From positions 62,001 through 126,000 of the forward strand of contig JAQFVV010000952.1 in NCBI GenBank assembly GCA_028023455.1: a DNA stretch of 64,000 bases, read 5' to 3'. Positions 61,868 to 64,000 of the stretch are shown here, in pieces. The position numbers and the translations under genes are program-made. Within the stretch, counting starts at the first letter, position 1. Every line of letters starts with the position of its first letter. A model generated the notes under the pieces. That model was not told the DNA's origin and made no database searches. It saw only the letters and a list, made by a program, of their open reading frames with translations. The stretch comes from Epiperipatus broadwayi (taxonomy: Eukaryota > Onychophora > Udeonychophora > Euonychophora > Peripatidae).

Positions 61868-64000
61868 TGTAACAGTGGGTTAAAATTTTAAATTACCTTT
61901 GATCACAGAGGGCGCCACCAGATCACTACAAATCTGGAAAATTTGTTTACCGTGATCAAAGGTTAATGATGATGATGACTGGCACTGACTAGACTCAGTG
62001 AGATAGCAAGAGGTCTTAATAAATTGTTCAGACAATCAAGAAATAAGCAAACAACCAATGTTAGTTAATATAAATTTAAAATTTATTAGGTTTACAATAA
62101 GAATTTCAGAGTTCATTAAAATTCAAACATATACAAAAGTAGAAAACTTTGACCCATCTTTCGCACGGAGCACTTATAAAATAAAAAAAGACAATAAACA
62201 TTTTGGCAGATACACCAATCTTCTCATAGAATGACGGGAAAGGAGAAATAACTTTATTTTTGCTCGATTAAAAAAAAAAAAAATTTTTTTTTTTTTTAAT
62301 TTTTAAAAATTTTCAAAAAAAACTAGTCTTGTAAAGAATCAATGAATCAGCATGGATGAGCCATCTCTAGAACATTGAATCTAGAGACATCATATGTTGC
62401 AGGACAGCTCATGATAATTACGTTTAAAATTACCAAGATTGATCCACTTACAAGAAGAACAAATATAATGTGAAAGAATTAAAGCTTGCATAATTTCAGA
62501 AAGAAATCAAAATCCCGGTTGATGATAAAACCAGGTTTATTCAATCGAGAAAACATTAGACCAATGATGGCAAGCTACTATATTCTAAATTAATTAAGTG
62601 TTTCAAAAGTAAGGAGAAAACAAATAATATCTGCCCAATATTTATTAATAATATAAATTAATCAAAGGTGAATCTAAATAGCTAATAAAGAAATCTGCAA
62701 TACAAGCTCTGCAACATAATAAATGAAAAATTTAAACTTACAAAATATACTATTTAAATTAAAAGATATCTTTACACACTAATAGATAAAAGAATGTTAT
62801 GTAATTATGACATGAAAATTTTACAAGCATAAAAGGAGGTGGTCATGTGATGTTTATTGGATGAAAATTTTATACAATTGCTACTTTTATATTGAGCGGA
62901 TGTTCTTATGGGAGATTTATGCCCTAACGCGAATATAAAATAAGTTACCTTATGGTACTAATAAGTCCAGTGAGTACTCACAGATGGATGATGGTAAGAT
63001 TGATTGAACTATTTTCTTTAAATGGCAGTGAGGGTGAAGGCATGTGGAGGAATCAGTCTTAGTTCGAGCTTTAATTAGATCATAACTGAGGAAAACAGCT
63101 CGGAGATCGGGATCTGCCTAGAATGGGTTTAGCAGCACATGCTCGAGGTTTGAACCCACATGGTGTAGAAGTTGGCCAACTTGTAAAGTGAACACAAATT
63201 AATGTAGGCTATCCTAAGAATTCGGCCAAAGATTTTTTCGACATATAAGTGAATAAAATCTCTTCACTCTGGGTCACGGAAGCGAACAGCACTACCTTCA
63301 CAACTATGACAAGTCTGGCAATTAAATAAGCACTTCTGTAAGCTAATATAAAACAACCATTAGAAATTGGTTGACAAAAAAAATGAGCGAGATTGTTATT
63401 CTTAGAATAATCTAGGTCATTTCTAGACTAATTTCAAGTCTCTTCCCTTTTAGAATAATCAGTCCTCTCCTTTTTAGATTTTTTTTATCACCCCTTTTAA
63501 TCTCCCACGCGATCCTTTTTTTTTTATTAGAGATCTTAGCCTAGAGCAAATCTCATTAAAAAAATATTAATTAATTAAAACCTCCATTCCTTTTAGATAA
63601 AATAGATTCATATTAAAGCAACAAAAATGCAAATAACATTTCAATTGATCAAAAAAAAAAAACTTTCCAGAAACAAGAATAAAATTAATTTTCTTTTAAT
63701 TAAAAAAAAAACTTTGAACAGATAAAATAAAATGTTAGTTTTTCTTTTTACAAAAGATTTTGAATCACAATTATTAAACAAAAAAAAAAATATATAGACA
63801 ATAAAATAAATAAGTGTGAGAATATACCTTTCTTATGTAACAAAAAAATAAATATTAAATCTTTAAACTTTTGAGATGGGAAGTATCCAGTTCAACTACC
63901 CCATCCTGCCATTAAAAAAAAATAAAACATTCTAGTGCTATATTTTTTTAAAAATAATTTAAACATTTGCAACACCTCAAAATCCAAGCTGAAAGTTTGT
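61868..64000 (+). mobile_element. TGTAAC-family element, copy 6 (cut by the window end)
   Basis: It starts TGTAACAGTGGGTTAAAA, preceded by TTAT. A perfect 11-bp inverted repeat, CCTTTGATCAC (61896-61906) and GTGATCAAAGG (61952-61962), is followed by TTAATGATGATGATGA, as in copy 2. Further shared blocks are TTGTTCAGACAAT near 62022, GGACAGCTCATGATAA near 62402, ATATCTGCCCA near 62628, TTAGCAGCACATG near 63129 and AGAGCAAATCTC near 63543. From spacing in other copies the 3' end should lie at or just beyond 64000. An A/T self-complementary run at 62270-62297 is a local expansion. Confidence 0.68.
62270..62297. repeat. A-run followed by T-run
   Basis: Fourteen A and then fourteen T form a simple self-complementary tract. 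Confidence 0.95.

Overview
The window is AT-rich, intron- and intergenic-like eukaryotic DNA, almost certainly from an invertebrate animal. The evidence is the lack of operons and of long open frames, dense decayed non-LTR retrotransposons, a tRNA-derived SINE with long target duplications, Gypsy-type gag/protease remnants, many (TA)n tracts and splice-like signals. I cannot name the phylum from sequence alone. No rRNA, functional tRNA or CRISPR array was seen. No complete protein-coding gene was seen.

Layout. 0.8-3.5 kb: a 2.7-kb 'TGTAAC' element. 3.9-5.6 kb: a foldback array. 5.6-9.5 kb: nothing. 9.55-9.7 kb: SINE. 9.7-10.95 kb: a very decayed plus-strand LINE. 11.4-20.6 kb: three minus-strand copies of one LINE lineage (zinc-knuckle ORF1, APE-type endonuclease, reverse transcriptase, C-terminal CCHC motif), interrupted by a foldback array at 17.9-19.0 kb. 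23.0-25.7 kb: a minus-strand Gypsy remnant between two LTR-like repeats. 27.4-29.45 kb: second TGTAAC element. 33.15-34.17 and 46.48-47.41 kb: an inverted pair of ~1-kb repeats. 34.2-35.5 kb: broken RTE-like LINE. 36.2-38.0 kb: a more complex, less AT-rich island with a possible piggyBac-like terminus and a plausible minus-strand last coding exon. 38.85-43.74 and 43.79-~46.3 kb: third and fourth TGTAAC elements. 48.7-49.05 kb: plausible TATA promoter, leader and first coding exon on the plus strand. 51.1-53.8 kb: fifth TGTAAC element. 54.2-55.0 kb: foldback array. 55.6-60.7 kb: two ~1.47-kb direct repeats flanking 2.2 kb. 61.9 kb to the end: sixth TGTAAC element, cut by the window.

The most interesting signal is the TGTAAC family. 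Six related but divergent elements have no recognisable coding capacity. Their ends are roughly TGTAACRGTCA at the 5' side and TTTCA or TTCA at the 3' side, and three or four copies have exact 4-bp target duplications. The last ~25-40 bp form a hairpin whose stem sequence differs between copies while base pairing is kept. They could be unusually long solo LTRs of a Gypsy-like retroelement or non-autonomous Ginger-like DNA transposons. The sequence does not decide.

Host genes, if present, appear only as single exon-sized candidates near 37.9-38.0 kb (minus) and 48.7-49.05 kb (plus). Everything else supported here is mobile-element debris, foldback DNA and simple repeats.
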